From CAZJYC01 sp964550165 (GTDB lineage Bacteria > Acidobacteriota > Aminicenantia > Aminicenantales > Aminicenantaceae), in NCBI GenBank assembly GCA_964550165.1, contig CAZJYC010000108.1:1-6226 (forward strand): a stretch of DNA of 6,226 nt, read 5' to 3'. The position numbers were made by a program, and so were the translations under genes. Below the pieces are notes generated by a model. It worked only from the letters and a program-made list of their open reading frames with translations, was not told the DNA's origin and searched no databases. This document shows, one piece after another, positions 6,132 to 6,226 of the stretch (position 1 is its first letter; every line of letters begins with the position of its first letter).

Positions 6132-6226
6132 GCGTTGACTCCTTTCCCGGTAATTAGCGACTCGACTCTTCTTTGAGTCATCAGCAGCCTGTTATCAAAA
6201 GATGTTTCTGTTTTATTCAGGCTTTT
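6132..6226 (-). promoter_or_regulatory. Leader region of the ABC operon, promoter not resolved
   Basis: These 95 bases precede the ATPase gene and contain no open frame that joins it. The minus strand carries the AAAGGAG ribosome binding site at about 6139-6145. Two small inverted repeats lie further out: GACTC/GAGTC around a 6-base loop (6164-6179), and AGCCTG/CAGGCT around a 26-base loop (6186-6223). The second is followed on the plus strand by TTTT at the edge. TTGATA and TAATTA-like hexamers occur but without acceptable spacing, so no promoter is called. The operon may begin here or further right. Confidence 0.4.
6164..6179. repeat. Short inverted repeat GACTC-N6-GAGTC in the operon leader
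   Basis: Perfect 5-bp arms around a 6-base spacer lie about 33-48 bases upstream of the ATPase start codon. The position would suit an operator or a small leader hairpin. Arms this short also occur by chance, so this is recorded with low confidence. Confidence 0.3.

Overview
The window carries five protein genes, all read from the minus strand, and one intergenic region of about 505 bases. Moderate GC, purine-rich Shine-Dalgarno sites and strong AAGGAG/GAGGAGG ribosome binding sites are all normal for Gram-negative bacteria. The best taxonomic clue is the secreted protein at the left edge. It looks like the 'VWFA-related' family (TIGR03436), which is heavily expanded in Acidobacteriota and Aminicenantota. 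I therefore infer an uncultured acidobacterial or aminicenantial genome. This rests on family distribution, not on a marker gene.

Right to middle (6131 down to 1482): a tight four-gene operon. In transcription order it encodes an ABC ATPase of the GldA/NatA type, a GldF-like ABC-2 permease, a GldG-like auxiliary membrane protein and a membrane-anchored protein with DUF4340-type repeats. Two junctions are ATGA overlaps and the third leaves two bases between stop and start, so the genes are probably translationally coupled. The likely assembly is an inner-membrane ABC exporter core (ATPase plus permease) with two large periplasm-facing partners. The substrate is unknown. The gld names come from Bacteroidota gliding, but the same four-gene module occurs in many non-gliding bacteria, and no other gliding gene is visible here.

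Middle (977-1481): no convincing gene. It holds a long nested imperfect inverted repeat (strong part 1211-1414) with a 21-bp GC-rich central stem, resembling a non-autonomous palindromic or MITE-type element. Nearer the left gene are two small AT-rich palindromes (1083-1107), which probably lie in its upstream region.

Left (1-976): the first 325 codons of the secreted VWFA-related protein. The gene runs off the window edge. It has its own ribosome binding site and is separated from the ABC operon, so it is probably a separate transcription unit.

Right flank (6132-6226): the operon leader. It holds two short inverted repeats and the ribosome binding site of the ATPase gene. I cannot call a promoter there with confidence.
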